A stretch of DNA of 64,000 nucleotides from Caballeronia udeis. Its GTDB lineage: Bacteria; Pseudomonadota; Gammaproteobacteria; Burkholderiales; Burkholderiaceae. The DNA is taken from NCBI RefSeq assembly GCF_001544555.2, contig NZ_FCOK02000041.1, positions 18,501 through 82,500 of the forward strand, in the 5' to 3' direction. Below, piece after piece: positions 53,001 through 62,095 of the stretch. Within the stretch, counting starts at the first letter, position 1. Each line of letters starts with the position of its first letter. Made by a program: the position numbers and the translations under genes. The notes under the pieces were generated by a model that did not search any database, was not told where the DNA came from, and saw only the letters and a list, made by a program, of their open reading frames with translations.

Positions 53001-54707
53001 ATGAAGAGGCAAAGGAGGCAAGCAGCTTTAAAAAGGCTGTCGAGACCCAATGGAAGTTATCGACTATCCGGGATTAGCGCTGCAGCACTACTCGCGGTGT
53101 CCGGCCAGGCGGGCGCGTACCAGTTCACGACAGACAACCCGGACCTGTCTGTGCGTTGGGATAACACCATTCAGTACAGCAATGCGTTTCGCCTCGACTC
53201 GCCGTCGTCTTTGCTGACATCTAATCCGAACCTGGACGACGGCGACCGCAATTTCCATCGAGGCCTGATCTCGAATCGGCTGGATGTATTGTCTGAGTTC
53301 GACATTTCATACAAGGACTTCGGTGCTCGCATCAGTGCCGAGGCGTGGTACGACACCGTCTACAACCACTCGAACGCCAACAATTCGCCGCGGACCGCGA
53401 ACGCCGTATCCGTACCGTATAACCAGTTCACGAGCGCAACCCGGGTCATCGACGGTCGCGACATCCAGTTGCTCGACGCGTTCGTCTACAAGAAGGGTGA
53501 AGTAGCCGACATGCCCGTGACGGTGCGGCTCGGTCAATACTCGCTGCTTTACGGCGAGACGCTCTTTTTTGGCAACAACGGGATCGCTGGCGCGCAGTCA
53601 CCGATCGATGTGAACCGGCTCCTGAGCGTGCCGGATTCGCAATTCAAGGAGGTCGTGCTTCCGCAGCCTCAAATATCGGCGCAGATTCAGGTCAAATCGA
53701 ACCTGTCTGTTGGCGCGTACTACCAATTCAGCTGGCAGGCCGACCGGCTGCCGCCTGTAGGCGGGTATTTTTCCAACGTCGACCTGCTGCAGCAGGGGGC
53801 GGAAAGGATCTTGGCCGGGCCGCCACTCGTGCCCGGCGGCGGTCCGGCCGCATTCTTCCATACGGCCGATGAGTACGGACGCAACTCCGGACAAGGCGGA
53901 TTTCAACTGAGATGGAGGCCAGAGAAATGGGAGACTGAGTTCGGATTCTACGCGGCACAATTTAACGCCAAGGATCCGATCGTTTATGTCCATCCGGGAG
54001 TGGGGGTGAATCCGGTCTCCGGCCAGATCGGCACGTATCAGCTTGTCTACCCGAACGATATCAAGACGCTCGGCGCGAGCTTCACGACTTCAATCGGCGA
54101 CACCAATTTCGCCGGCGAGTTTTCGTTCAGGCACAACATGCCGCTGGTGCCCGAGGGCGGCGCGGTCACCGTTCCGTACGGCGAACTTGCCGATAACGGC
54201 GACAACGCGCGCTATCCGGTTGGCAACACGATGCATATCAATGTGTCGTCGATCACGACTCTGCCGCGCACGCCGTTGTGGCAAGGCGGACTTCTGCTTG
54301 CCGAAGTGGCCTATAACCGGCGGCTGAACATCACGGCCAACCCACAGGCGCTTGACCCCAATACCACGCGCGGTGCTGCGGCGATGCGCGTTGTACTTTC
54401 TCCGGCCTATTACCAGGTACTGCCTGGGCTCGATATCAATATCCCGATCGGCATTGGCTTTAACCCGATCGGCCGCTCGTCGGTCATCAGCAGTTTCAAC
54501 GGCGGTTCTTATCGCGGCGGGGACATGAGCATCGGCATTTCCGGTGTCTATCTTCAATCATGGAACTTCTCTCTGAACCTGACTCACTACTTCGGTGCGG
54601 CTGATCCTGTCACTGGGCCGGCAACCGCCGCGGTTCAGGCCTACACATTCGGACAGTCCTACAAGGACCGCGATTTTGTATCGCTGTCCATATCAAGAAC
54701 ATTTTGA
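53001..54707 (+). CDS. DUF1302 outer-membrane protein
   Basis: The 568-residue protein has an Arg-rich start, a signal-like hydrophobic stretch (ISAAALLAVSGQAGA) and a DUF1302 body (YQFTTDNPDLSVRWDNTIQYS, then LLDAFVYKKGEVADMPVTVRLGQYSLLYGETLFF). It ends in Phe (SISRTF), indicating an outer-membrane beta-barrel. DUF1302 and DUF1329 genes occur together in operons for hydrophobic aromatic, terpenoid and steroid catabolism, and are thought to help uptake or trafficking. GGAGACGGAG precedes the ATG. Confidence 0.9.
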   Translation: MKRQRRQAALKRLSRPNGSYRLSGISAAALLAVSGQAGAYQFTTDNPDLSVRWDNTIQYSNAFRLDSPSSLLTSNPNLDDGDRNFHRGLISNRLDVLSEFDISYKDFGARISAEAWYDTVYNHSNANNSPRTANAVSVPYNQFTSATRVIDGRDIQLLDAFVYKKGEVADMPVTVRLGQYSLLYGETLFFGNNGIAGAQSPIDVNRLLSVPDSQFKEVVLPQPQISAQIQVKSNLSVGAYYQFSWQADRLPPVGGYFSNVDLLQQGAERILAGPPLVPGGGPAAFFHTADEYGRNSGQGGFQLRWRPEKWETEFGFYAAQFNAKDPIVYVHPGVGVNPVSGQIGTYQLVYPNDIKTLGASFTTSIGDTNFAGEFSFRHNMPLVPEGGAVTVPYGELADNGDNARYPVGNTMHINVSSITTLPRTPLWQGGLLLAEVAYNRRLNITANPQALDPNTTRGAAAMRVVLSPAYYQVLPGLDINIPIGIGFNPIGRSSVISSFNGGSYRGGDMSIGISGVYLQSWNFSLNLTHYFGAADPVTGPATAAVQAYTFGQSYKDRDFVSLSISRTF

Positions 54708-54718
54708 GGGAGACGGAT

Positions 54719-56080
54719 ATGGTTTCTAAATACGCGATCGCTGCCGTGGTTTGCACGGTGCTCGCCACGACTCAGTTCGCACACGCTGCGGTGTCAGCGG
54801 AAGAGGCAGCCAAGCTGGGCACCGTGCTGACGCCGCTCGGAGCGGAGAAGGCGGGCAATAAGGATGGCACCATTCCGGCATGGACAGGCGGCGATCAGAA
54901 TGTACCGCAAGGGCTTAAGGGAACGGCGCGCCGGCCCGATTCGTTCGCCAGCGAGAAGCCGCTCTTCTCGATTACGGGAAAAAATTACACCCAGTATGCA
55001 GATAAGCTGAGTGATGGGCAGATCGAATTGCTCAAGAAGTACCCCGATTACCGGATCGACGTTTACCCAACTCATCGAACTGCTTCTGCGCCCGCCTGGG
55101 TCTACGAGAACACGCGCAAGAACGCCGAAAGCGCAACTTCCAGCAACAACGGTTACTCGATCAAAGGGGCTTACGGAGGGATTCCGTTTCCCATTCCCAA
55201 GACTGGTGCCGAGGCAATGTGGAACCATCTCCTGGCGTGGCAGGGACAAGCCTGGCGATATCAGTTCCACGTGCTCGTCACGGCGTCTGACGGCCAGCGT
55301 TTCCTCGCGGGTGACATCCAGGTTGACGAGCAATCACCGTACTACTTCAAGGACGGACCCAAGTCCGACTACAAGGAAGAGTACAACATGATCCACATCG
55401 TGACGAATGGGCCGCCGCAGCACGCCGGTGAAGCCGTCGTGACACGCGATCCTCTCGACCAGGTGGGTATCGGTCGACAGGCGTGGCAGTACCTCACCGG
55501 TCAACGCCGCGTGAGAAAGCTGCCTAACGCGGCCTATGACACGCCAAGTGTGTTCGTGTCAGGTGTCTCGAACTACGACGAGATCTACCTGTTCGCCGGG
55601 CCGTTGGACCGATACGACTGGACCATTGTCGGCAAGAAGGAGATGTATATCCCCTATAACGACAACGGTTTCTATCAGCCCGTGAAGGACTCGGATGTCA
55701 TCGGTGAGCACTTCACCAATCCCGACCATGTTCGATGGGAATTGCATCGCGTATGGGTCGTCGAGGCGAAGCTCGCCGCCGGCAAGCGACATGTCATGCC
55801 GCGCCGTCGTTTCTATCTCGACGAAGACACGTGGCTCGCGCAATTGGAAGACGGGTGGGACGCGAGCGGGAAGCTGTGGAAGACCTTCACGATGCTTAAC
55901 GTCGATTGTCCCGACCTTCCTGGCGTGGTCAGTGGAGCATTCATGACCTACAACCTGCAGACGGGTGATTGGGTGGCGAACAACATCATGAACGAAAAGT
56001 CCTACACCATCGATTTCACCAAACCGTGGCCGGACTCGCATTTTACCGGTGATGCCCTCTCGGCAGAAGGCGTACGTTGA
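54719..56080 (+). CDS. DUF1329 envelope protein
   Basis: The 453-residue protein has a signal peptide (VSKYAIAAVVCTVLATTQFAHA) and the DUF1329 pattern: GTVLTPLGAEKAGNKDGTIPAWTGG, YPTHRTASAP, YGGIPFPIPKTGAEAMWNHLLAW, and NPDHVRWELHRVWVVEAKL followed by HVMPRRRFYLDEDTW. The fold relates to LolB/LolA-type lipid carriers, which suits carriage of a hydrophobic molecule. I use the ATG at 54719 behind GGGAGACGG, 11 nt after the DUF1302 stop; a TTG further up overlaps that stop. Confidence 0.9.
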   Translation: MVSKYAIAAVVCTVLATTQFAHAAVSAEEAAKLGTVLTPLGAEKAGNKDGTIPAWTGGDQNVPQGLKGTARRPDSFASEKPLFSITGKNYTQYADKLSDGQIELLKKYPDYRIDVYPTHRTASAPAWVYENTRKNAESATSSNNGYSIKGAYGGIPFPIPKTGAEAMWNHLLAWQGQAWRYQFHVLVTASDGQRFLAGDIQVDEQSPYYFKDGPKSDYKEEYNMIHIVTNGPPQHAGEAVVTRDPLDQVGIGRQAWQYLTGQRRVRKLPNAAYDTPSVFVSGVSNYDEIYLFAGPLDRYDWTIVGKKEMYIPYNDNGFYQPVKDSDVIGEHFTNPDHVRWELHRVWVVEAKLAAGKRHVMPRRRFYLDEDTWLAQLEDGWDASGKLWKTFTMLNVDCPDLPGVVSGAFMTYNLQTGDWVANNIMNEKSYTIDFTKPWPDSHFTGDALSAEGVR

Positions 56081-56130
56081 TGAACCTGGCGCGGAGGCAG
56101 GCGGCGCCGCCGCTTGCGTTGATACCATGA
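56080..56130 (+). CDS. Possible 16-codon coupling ORF between DUF1329 and YCF48 genes
   Basis: An ATG overlaps the DUF1329 stop (TGATG at 56078-56082). Its frame runs 16 codons to a TGA at 56128-56130, which overlaps the YCF48 ATG (ATGA at 56127-56130). Since the YCF48 start has no good ribosome site, this small frame could carry terminating ribosomes to it. It may be chance. Confidence 0.35.
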   Translation: MNLARRQAAPPLALIP

Positions 56131-57242
56131 GTAGCTTCCTTCCACGGTCCGCGCTCGTTGTCACGCTGGCGAGCGTGTGGACCTTCCTGGCATCACCTGC
56201 GTTTTCCGAGCCCGTTATGCCGGTACTCGTGAGGCCTGCACTTGCAACCCCGCAGGCCTCACATAGTGTGCTGATCGACATTGCCCGGGCAGGGACGAGA
56301 TTGGTCGCTGTAGGCGAGCGGGGCATCGTCATTACGTCCGACGACAACGGCCAGTCCTGGTGTCAGTCTAGCGTTCCGGTCAGTGTGACCCTCACTGCTG
56401 TCCAGTTTGTCGATTCAAAGAACGGCTGGGCCGTCGGACACTCGGGTGTCGTTCTTCGCTCACAAGACGGCGGCGCGAGTTGGACCAAGCAACTCGACGG
56501 CGTTCGTGCAGCGTCGCTGATCGTCGAGGACGCGAAACACGCGATTGCCTCGAACCCAGGATCAAGCGCGCAAGCCACATTGAAAGCCGCTCAACAGTTT
56601 CTGTCCGATGGACCTGACAAGCCCTTTCTCTATGTGCATTTCGACGACGTGTTGCATGGGTATGTGGTCGGCGCTTATGGACTCATTTTCCACACAGCTG
56701 ACGGCGGCGAGTCATGGCAATCGTGGCTGCGATTTGTAGACAATCCTAAAGGTCTGAACCTGTACAGCATCCAGAGTGATGGCAACACGCTTTATCTGGC
56801 AGGGGAGCAGGGCTACTTCGCCCGATCCGGCGACGGTGGAAAATCCTTCAAACATATTCCTACGCCCCGCGACGCGAGCTACTTCGCCATGCAAGTGATG
56901 CCAGGAGGCGGGGTAGTGGTAGCGGGTCTGCGAGGGTCGGCGTTTGAATCGACCGACCGGGGAGACGCGTGGCAACCCACGACATTCGAATCATCCGAAT
57001 CGTTTTCAGCGCTTGTGCGAATGAGGGATGGCCGCCTGCTTTTCGCAAACGAAGCAGGCGAGTTTTTTGTCCAACCATCCCTGAATCATCCTGTGGAATC
57101 ATTGGGTGTGGCTTCATCCCATAGCGTGAACGCAGCAGTAGAGGCAGCCAACGGGTCCTTGGTTACAGTGGGGTTTCGGGGCGTCAGAGTCGTGGGTCGC
57201 AACACCATCGCGTCCACGATCCCGCAAGGAGCGGTAAAGTGA
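56127..57242 (+). CDS. YCF48-like beta-propeller protein, exported
   Basis: The 371-residue protein has a signal peptide (SSFLPRSALVVTLASVWTFLASPAFS). Repeated blades follow with the YCF48/BNR pattern W-x(n)-DGG-x-SW: TSDDNGQSWCQS, RSQDGGASWTKQ, HTADGGESWQSW, RSGDGGKSFKHI and STDRGDAWQPT. Such propellers accompany RND/MMPL transporters in DUF1302-DUF1329 operons and probably act as a periplasmic partner. I prefer the ATG at 56127, which leaves a clean signal peptide, over the longer frame from 56049. It overlaps the RND gene by 4 nt (GTGA). Confidence 0.85.
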   Translation: MSSFLPRSALVVTLASVWTFLASPAFSEPVMPVLVRPALATPQASHSVLIDIARAGTRLVAVGERGIVITSDDNGQSWCQSSVPVSVTLTAVQFVDSKNGWAVGHSGVVLRSQDGGASWTKQLDGVRAASLIVEDAKHAIASNPGSSAQATLKAAQQFLSDGPDKPFLYVHFDDVLHGYVVGAYGLIFHTADGGESWQSWLRFVDNPKGLNLYSIQSDGNTLYLAGEQGYFARSGDGGKSFKHIPTPRDASYFAMQVMPGGGVVVAGLRGSAFESTDRGDAWQPTTFESSESFSALVRMRDGRLLFANEAGEFFVQPSLNHPVESLGVASSHSVNAAVEAANGSLVTVGFRGVRVVGRNTIASTIPQGAVK

Positions 57243-59674
57243 AAGACACGTCTAAAAAAGCGGACCAACCAGTAATCCGCGATCTGGCGCAGTTTGACCA
57301 GGCATCAGGTTCGAGTATCGAAAGGCTTCTGTTCAATAACCGGCTCGTGGTCGCCATCATTTGTGCGGTGGTCACGGTCCTGCTTGGTTATTCGGCTACC
57401 AGGGTGCGGTTGAACGCCAGCTTTGAGAACATGATTCCGACCGGTCACGAGTACATCAAGAACTACCTTGAACATCGATCGGATTTGAAGGGGCTTGGAA
57501 ACTCGATTCGGATTGCTGTGGAGACTGACGGTACGATTTACGATGCAAAATTCCTGAATACGCTCCAGAAAATCAGCGATGAAGTATTCCTCGTACCGGG
57601 GGTAGACAGGCCGTTTATGAAATCCCTGTGGACGGCAAATACCCGCTGGATAGCGGTCACCGAAGATGGTATCGAAGGTGGTCCGGTGATCCCGGACACC
57701 TATGATGGCTCCCAGCGAAGTCTCGACGAGCTTCAACTGAACGTTTCCAGATCGGGTGAGATCGGTCAGCTTGTCGCGCCGAACAGAAAATCCGCAGTCG
57801 TGTTCGTGCCGTTGCTTTCGTTCGACACGGACTCTGCAAAGCCGCTGAACTATGCAGCACTGTCTGATCGACTTGAGAAAATCCGGCGGACTTACCAGAC
57901 CCAGCATATCCACATCCGCATCATCGGTTTCGCCAAGGTCATCGGTGATCTGATTGCAGGGTTGAAGGAAATTATGCTGTTCTTCGCAGGGGCGATCCTG
58001 CTAACCGCAGCGATGTTGTACTGGTACACGCGATGCGTCAGAAGCACCGTGCTGGTCGTGGTCTGCTCTTTAGTCGCTGTTGTGTGGCAATTGGGCCTGC
58101 TCCCGATGGTGGGGTTCGAGTTGGACCCGTATTCGGTGCTGGTGCCGTTTCTCGTTTTCGCTATCGGCATGAGTCATGGCGCGCAGAAAATGAACGGCAT
58201 CATGCAGGACATTGGACGCGGAACTCACCGAGTCGTAGCGGCGCGATACACGTTCAGACGTTTGTTTCTAGCCGGGCTGACCGCGCTGCTTTGTGACGCC
58301 GTCGGCTTCGCGGTGTTGACCGTCATCAAGATTCGCGTTATTCAGGAGCTAGCGGTTATCGCGAGCATCGGTGTCGCCGCGCTCATATTCACAAACCTGA
58401 TTCTTCTTCCAATTCTGCTGAGTTATGTGGGCGTGAGTGGCAACGCTGCATGCCGTAGCCTCGTGTCCGAGACCAGTTCTGGTTACAACGGTGCTCAACG
58501 GGCGGCTTGGCGATTCCTCGGTAGCTTTACCAATCGCCGAAACGCTGGTATTGCCATTTTCGTTTCCGCCGGCCTTGCGGTCGCGGGATATGCCAGTAGC
58601 ACGCACTTGAAGATTGGGGATCTGGACGCCGGAGCGCCGGAGCTCAGGCCGGACTCCCGCTATAACCGCGACAACGCATTCATCACCAAGAACTATGGTG
58701 CGAGTAGCGATGTATTCGCCGTGATGGTAAAGACGCCCAACGGCGCATGTGCCAACTACGACACCTTGATGCGTGTAGACGCGCTCGAATGGCAGCTTCG
58801 GCAGGTGCCGGGTGTCGAGTCCACTTCGTCGCTGGCCAGTATCAGCCGGAATGTAATGCTTGGAATGAATGAAGGAAGTCCGAAATGGTATGAATTGTTG
58901 CGGACTCAAAGCATGTTGAATTCGATACTGCTACGTGTGCCCCCGGAATCGTTCAATCAGAGTTGCAACCTGCTGTCCGTGTTTGCGTACCTGAAAGATC
59001 ACAAGGCGGACACGTTGCTCACCGTTGCTGGAGCTGCCCAGCAGTTTGCGGAGGACAACAACAATCCGAATGCACAATTTTTACTTGCAGCGGGAAATGC
59101 GGGCATACAGGCTGCAACGAACGCCGTCGTGAAACGTGCAAGTCACGAAATGCTCTATTGGGTCTATGGCGCTGTCATTGCGTTGTGTCTTCTGACCTTC
59201 AGGTCGTGGCGGGCAGTGGTATGTGCCGTTCTTCCTCTGATGCTGACCTCGATACTTTGCGAGGCACTGATGGTGTGGTTGAACATTGGAGTCAAGGTAT
59301 CCACCCTGCCAGTCATCGCGTTAGGAGTTGGCATTGGCGTGGACTATGCGCTGTATGTGATGAGTGTCATTCTGACTGAACTTCGAATGGGAAAAACATT
59401 GTCTGAGGCTTACGACCGTGCCCTCCGGTTCACAGGAAAAGTTGTCCTGCTAACAGGATTTACGCTTGCGGCCGGCGTAGCAACCTGGACCTTTTCGCCA
59501 ATCAAGTTTCAGGCCGACATGGGAATATTGCTTGCCTTCATGTTCGTCTGGAACATGGTCGGCGCACTCGTACTCCTTCCCGCGCTTGCACACTTTCTTT
59601 TACCCCAGAGGCTATTCGCGGAGCTTCCCCGGGAAGCTAGGCCCAGATCATCCGCGACGAGCCGCGAGGCATGA
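57239..59674 (+). CDS. RND-superfamily MMPL transporter
   Basis: The 811-residue protein has one N-terminal helix (LVVAIICAVVTVLLGYSA), a periplasmic loop and five helices with the MMPL motif (LVPFLVFAIGMSHGAQKMNGI). A second loop and five-helix block (LPVIALGVGIGVDYALYVMSVILTELRMGKTLSEAY) repeat the pattern. This is the hydrophobe-exporter type of RND protein, about 800 residues without separate adaptor. With DUF1302, DUF1329 and YCF48 it may move a hydrophobic aromatic across the envelope. GTG start with AAGGAG 8 nt upstream; last intact gene of the operon. Confidence 0.9.
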   Translation: MKDTSKKADQPVIRDLAQFDQASGSSIERLLFNNRLVVAIICAVVTVLLGYSATRVRLNASFENMIPTGHEYIKNYLEHRSDLKGLGNSIRIAVETDGTIYDAKFLNTLQKISDEVFLVPGVDRPFMKSLWTANTRWIAVTEDGIEGGPVIPDTYDGSQRSLDELQLNVSRSGEIGQLVAPNRKSAVVFVPLLSFDTDSAKPLNYAALSDRLEKIRRTYQTQHIHIRIIGFAKVIGDLIAGLKEIMLFFAGAILLTAAMLYWYTRCVRSTVLVVVCSLVAVVWQLGLLPMVGFELDPYSVLVPFLVFAIGMSHGAQKMNGIMQDIGRGTHRVVAARYTFRRLFLAGLTALLCDAVGFAVLTVIKIRVIQELAVIASIGVAALIFTNLILLPILLSYVGVSGNAACRSLVSETSSGYNGAQRAAWRFLGSFTNRRNAGIAIFVSAGLAVAGYASSTHLKIGDLDAGAPELRPDSRYNRDNAFITKNYGASSDVFAVMVKTPNGACANYDTLMRVDALEWQLRQVPGVESTSSLASISRNVMLGMNEGSPKWYELLRTQSMLNSILLRVPPESFNQSCNLLSVFAYLKDHKADTLLTVAGAAQQFAEDNNNPNAQFLLAAGNAGIQAATNAVVKRASHEMLYWVYGAVIALCLLTFRSWRAVVCAVLPLMLTSILCEALMVWLNIGVKVSTLPVIALGVGIGVDYALYVMSVILTELRMGKTLSEAYDRALRFTGKVVLLTGFTLAAGVATWTFSPIKFQADMGILLAFMFVWNMVGALVLLPALAHFLLPQRLFAELPREARPRSSATSREA

Positions 59675-59702
59675 CATCAAAAGTACGAGCAGAGGAGCGA
59701 CC

Positions 59703-59920
59703 ATGGCCAGGAAAGTCATCGTAATCTGCGCCTTGGACTCCGGTCCACACATCCATCGATGTCGCCGCATTTTTTGGTCACTCTTGGGCAAATTGCTCAT
59801 GCTGCAAACTACTTCTACGAGCAGGCGACCCCAACGTCAAGCAGGCCAAAGCGGCCATCGGCGTGGCGGCCCTCAACTGCGGTACGTCTGAAGTCCGTCT
59901 GCCGTAAGGTCCATGCAACG
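59703..59920 (+). pseudogene. Frameshifted fragment of a BKACE-like (DUF849) gene
   Basis: An ATG with GAGGAGCG upstream opens MARKVIVICALDSGPHIH, like the start of 3-keto-5-aminohexanoate cleavage enzymes (BKACE). After a 1-nt shift the sequence reads SMSPHFLVTLGQIAHAA, matching the next conserved part. It then departs from the family, and another frame ends KAAIGVAALNCGTSEVRLP, which I cannot place. It looks like the 5' stub of a lost gene joined to other debris behind the RND operon. Confidence 0.55.
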
Positions 59921-59984
59921 TGATCACCAGCACCAGACCCGAGTTCCACGGGAGCGGATAAAAATGGGGGAGGGAAGTTCAGTG

Positions 59985-60245
59985 TCGGGCGAACTCAGGC
60001 AATCTAAACGAGGGAACCGCTTGGCGAAACAGGTCTCCAACCTGCCGTCGAGCAGTTCTACATGCGCTTGTAAAAGATAGTGAGCGCCCTTCATCGACCA
60101 ACGCATTTGTTGATGTTTCGTGAGTCGCCGGTTTATCAAGGGATTCGTAACCGACTCGGCGGACGCAGACGACACCTGACGGCCTGCCGTCCGTGCCTGT
60201 TGATAGTCGATAAGATCGCAGCGATTGTTCACGAGGAGAGTCAAC
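59985..60245 (-). pseudogene. ISKra4-like transposase C-terminal remnant
   Basis: The frame reads LIDYQQARTAGRQVSSASAES, then NRRLTKHQQMRWSMKGAHYLLQAHVELLDGRL. This is the C-terminal signature of ISKra4-family transposases (AES.VN...RM.KKQQMRW). No start or catalytic core remains. It adjoins the end of the SDR gene and the BKACE-like stub, marking a recombination point. Confidence 0.65.
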
Positions 60246-60260
60246 AATCGAGAAGTTGCG

Positions 60261-61022
60261 CTACGCGAAGACCGCGCCATCGACTTCCAGTTCGGCGCCA
60301 CTAATATAGCCTGCTGCATCCGAAGATAGGAAGGCAACCGCAGCCGCAATCTCGTCGGGGCGCGCTACTCGCCCAAACGGAATCATTGCCGCGATCGCCG
60401 ACTGGTCTGCCTCAGGAAGCCCGCGGAACATTGGCGTATCAGTTGGACCTGGCATAACCGCGTTCACTCGGATGTTTAGCGATGCGAGCTCGAGCGCCGC
60501 GTTTTTCGTCATACCTCGAACTGCCCACTTAGACGCTGCGTAAGCGAACTGCCCGGGCACGCCGCGCGTCGCGAGGCAGGAGGAGATATTCACGATCGCA
60601 CCATGGCGGTTGCTCGCAAATGCGTCGACGACCGCTCTCATGCCCAGGAACGTGCCCAGTTGATTGACGCGGAACAGTGCCTCCATCGAGGCGACTGTTG
60701 TGTCGGTCATCACACCGTGCCGATGAATTCCTGCGGCATTAACCAGGACGTCTATCTTTCTGAATCTACTTAGCGCCCGCTCTACGACCTCGCTCCGGGC
60801 CTGTTCCTGCGAGACGTCATGCTCGAGGAAGATTGCTCGCTTGCCCAGTGACGACAGTTGCTCGCCTGATTGTGCGAGATCGGTGAGTACGACCAATGCG
60901 CCGTCGGCCAAAAATTGTTGTGCGATCGCAGAACCGATACCACCGTTCGCGCCGGTCACAATGGCTACCTTTCCTTCGAGAGAAGGGCGGGTCGAACGGC
61001 TCTCTTCAAATATCGCTTGCAT
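60261..61022 (-). CDS. Short-chain dehydrogenase/reductase (SDR)
   Basis: The 253-residue classical SDR has TGANGGIG at 23-30, LVNAAG at about 93-98, S147/S148 in NISSCLA and the catalytic pair Y161-K165 (YAASK). D48 after the second strand suggests NAD(H) preference. Substrate is probably an alcohol or ketone intermediate. I use the ATG at 61022, with GGAGAC 8 nt upstream. It is the last intact gene of the leftward SDR-ABM-EthD-SDR group. Confidence 0.88.
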   Translation of the reverse strand: MQAIFEESRSTRPSLEGKVAIVTGANGGIGSAIAQQFLADGALVVLTDLAQSGEQLSSLGKRAIFLEHDVSQEQARSEVVERALSRFRKIDVLVNAAGIHRHGVMTDTTVASMEALFRVNQLGTFLGMRAVVDAFASNRHGAIVNISSCLATRGVPGQFAYAASKWAVRGMTKNAALELASLNIRVNAVMPGPTDTPMFRGLPEADQSAIAAMIPFGRVARPDEIAAAVAFLSSDAAGYISGAELEVDGAVFA

Positions 61023-61180
61023 AGCTAGATGTCTCCTGTTTGATAGTTGAGTACGCGAGTTGCTATCGGCTGGCATCGCTCAGCGGTAAAGGCCGGACAT
61101 CTGTGGTCCACATAATGAAGGAACGCACTTGCCCGCTGCGTACACGTTGGGCCAGCATCTGAGGCTTCTCGATCCGCTCT

Positions 61181-61527
61181 TCAAAACACGACATTGACGG
61201 TCGAGATCATAACGAGTGCCCGCGAGTGATCGATGAAGCGCATTTCATCTGGCTGTACTACTTCGAAATAGTGGTCGTCGGTATAGTACTTAACGAGGTC
61301 GTCGACGTTGTCGAGCCACAGTTCCGCGATTCCATCAAAATGATGGTCTGGAAGATCAATACCGGGGATCGTCACGCCGGTGTTGTGCACCTGCTCGTAC
61401 CGCTTTACCAGCGATCTCGTGAACTCGTCTCCGCGAAGCAACGCCGCATGAATCTCTCGATGGTGTTCACAAACTCCTCCCGAGTCATCGAAGTTTTCCT
61501 CGGCAGGAATACAGTTAGTTTGATCAA
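61181..61527 (-). pseudogene. Frameshifted EthD-domain gene
   Basis: From a TTG at 61527 (GGAGAC 5 nt upstream) the frame reads IKLTVFLPRKTSMTREEFV, the start of an EthD-type ferredoxin-like protein. The rest lies one frame away: EHHREIHAALLRGDEF, then DGIAELWLDNVDDLVKYYTDDHYFEVVQPDEMRFIDHSR. One base gained or lost near 61475 explains it. EthD-like proteins assist aromatic or polyketide oxidation. The intact frame alone (119 codons) starts in unrelated sequence. Confidence 0.65.
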
Positions 61528-61653
61528 AGCGCGTCTCCAATCATCTCTAATTCGCTGGACTGTTTCACACAGGAAACAGATTCTCTTTGCCGGCGCATAC
61601 TGATGGGGTGCGCGCCGATGGCACTCGTGCGTGCAGCCGGCGCTCCCATTTTG

Positions 61654-61980
61654 CTAGCTCTCCCGCCGCCCCGGATAACTCTGAACGTAGTCGAGAACTT
61701 CGATGTTCCGCTCCTCCCGCAGAGCGCTGGCAATCTCGGCTTCGTATGTTTTTCGATAGGGCTTGCTAAACAGGTTCTCCATGAAATAGTCGATATCGCA
61801 GGACCAGGCTTCGTAGATCACCAGCGATGTCGGATCGTCCTTCGAATGATGCACCCATGCGTGAACGAACTCCTTCTCCGCGCTCATTGCATCCCCAACG
61901 TCCGAGAGCAAAGCCTTGATCCTGTCGAGTTTCTCAGGCTTGATCTTCAGGTGGACCACAGCGGCGAAACGGTCTTTCAT
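61654..61980 (-). CDS. ABM-domain (quinol/antibiotic biosynthesis monooxygenase-like) protein
   Basis: The 108-residue protein has the dimeric alpha/beta-barrel ABM pattern: FAAVVHLKIKPEKLDRIKALLSDVGDAMSAE, HAWVHHSKDDPTSLVIYEAWSC and FMENLFSKPYRKTYE. Members oxidise quinols or polyketide phenols without cofactors; here it may act on a hydroquinone intermediate. It lies between the second SDR gene and the EthD-like remnant in the same direction. Confidence 0.8.
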   Translation of the reverse strand: MKDRFAAVVHLKIKPEKLDRIKALLSDVGDAMSAEKEFVHAWVHHSKDDPTSLVIYEAWSCDIDYFMENLFSKPYRKTYEAEIASALREERNIEVLDYVQSYPGRRES

Positions 61981-62095
61981 CTCTATCTCCTTGAATCACA
62001 GAACTCACAAAGAATTCGTTCTTGTCGCCACGAATGTTCGCCTCAGTGGCGATCCGGACGTGACGGGAAAGTGTGCCCCTAACCAATTCGCCTTC

